From positions 1,870 through 60,992 of the forward strand of contig MNCI01003964.1 of assembly GCA_015680685.1 (NCBI GenBank): a stretch of DNA of 59,123 nt, in the 5' to 3' direction. This stretch comes from Gnetum montanum (Eukaryota > Streptophyta > Gnetopsida > Gnetales > Gnetaceae). Below, one piece after another: positions 58,822 through 59,123 of the stretch (the first letter of the stretch is position 1; the number at the start of each line of letters is the position of its first letter). The position numbers and the translations under genes were made by a program. Below the pieces are notes generated by a model. That model worked only from the letters and a program-made list of their open reading frames with translations, did not search any database and was not told the DNA's origin.

Positions 58822-59123
58822 TGATGAGACTCGGTTCGCATAGGCCGCGATATCGCGTACGCGATATCGCAGTCGACGCGATATCACAGTCTACCACCAT
58901 GTCTATAAATAAGAGGTGGCTCTCCCTTGTTCGGGGATCCCAATTTTAGAGTAGCGAAGCTCTGGCAGTTTGATCCCTCCAGAGTTAGAATTTTTCCCGT
59001 GTCTGCCCGCAGTGTGGTGAATGTAATTGTACGGTGTCTTTATTCGAGTGTGTCATACTTGGACATGCACATGACCGATAATAAAGATCGAGATTACTTC
59101 ATCATTGCAGCATTCACTTAGTT
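58822..59123 (+). repeat. Family B LTR, truncated by the window end
   Basis: It begins TGATGAGACTCGG and aligns with 21458 and 27563 through the TATA box (TATAAAT at 58904-58910), TCCAGAGTTAGAAT and AATAAA (59090-59095). It has an extra ACGCGATATCACAGT unit near 58875. The bases before it do not resemble the polypurine tract, so it is a 5' LTR of an element continuing to the right, or a solo LTR. CpGs are mostly intact, suggesting a recent insertion. A 64-codon frame starting at 58927 is not a gene. Confidence 0.88.
58847..58870. promoter_or_regulatory. Perfect 24-bp palindrome in the family B LTR
   Basis: Two GCGATATCGC arms flank GTAC, giving a perfect self-complementary sequence about 25 bp inside the LTR and 35 bp upstream of the TATA box. 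Decayed forms with CpG-to-TpG/CpA changes occupy the same place at 21468-21491 and 27573-27596. The arms themselves are palindromic. Confidence 0.8.

Overview
The window looks like nuclear DNA of a land plant with a large, repeat-dominated genome. This is an inference: it rests on plant-type Ty3/gypsy lineages (Athila-like and Tat-like), plant-type primer-binding sites (tRNA-Asp and a decayed tRNA-iMet), AT richness, heavy C-to-T/G-to-A decay and draft-assembly N runs. A gymnosperm would fit the many old, degraded copies, but the species cannot be named from this sequence. I see no intact host gene, tRNA, rRNA or CRISPR array. Nearly everything recognisable is LTR retrotransposon, much of it nested.

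Left part (1-16888). The window opens with the last 152 bp of an Athila-like LTR (family B). A decayed, apparently intron-containing minus-strand pseudogene of unknown function lies at about 340-2680. An array of roughly fourteen diverged units of about 185 bp follows at 4440-7080. Then comes the 3' half of a Tat-type element: RT, two RNase H domains, integrase, polypurine tract and a long LTR of about 2 kb (about 7860-13855). About 3 kb of AT-rich sequence without recognisable genes follows.

Central nest (16889-35600). Three elements sit inside one another. The outermost is a short non-autonomous LTR element (LTRs 16889-17332 and 35197-35600). It is split by an Athila-like family A element (18089-34958) carrying decayed gag, protease, RT, RNase H and integrase. 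That element is split in turn by a family B element (21458-28335) with a perfect ATAGA target duplication. The family B copy has lost RT, RNase H and most of integrase.

Right part (35601-59123). A minus-strand element at 37956-44630 (target duplication GTATA) carries the only long intact reading frame in the window. This is an 862-codon gag-protease protein, followed by an integrase tail with RT, RNase H and the integrase core missing, so it resembles a TR-GAG-type non-autonomous element. A second family A element lies on the minus strand at 46353-56488 (target duplication ATGAA). It is inserted into an older plus-strand Ty3/gypsy pol, whose halves remain at 46051-46352 and 56489-57580. The window ends inside a CpG-rich, well-preserved family B LTR that begins at 58822.

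Relationships. Families A and B share LTR ends, the tRNA-Asp primer site, the gag plan and a conserved non-coding spacer of about 2 kb between integrase and the polypurine tract. Two elements lacking pol (family B and the 862-codon family) would have needed RT and integrase supplied in trans. The most interesting items are the preserved gag-protease frame, the diverged 185-bp array, the palindromic motif in family B LTRs and the conserved spacer.
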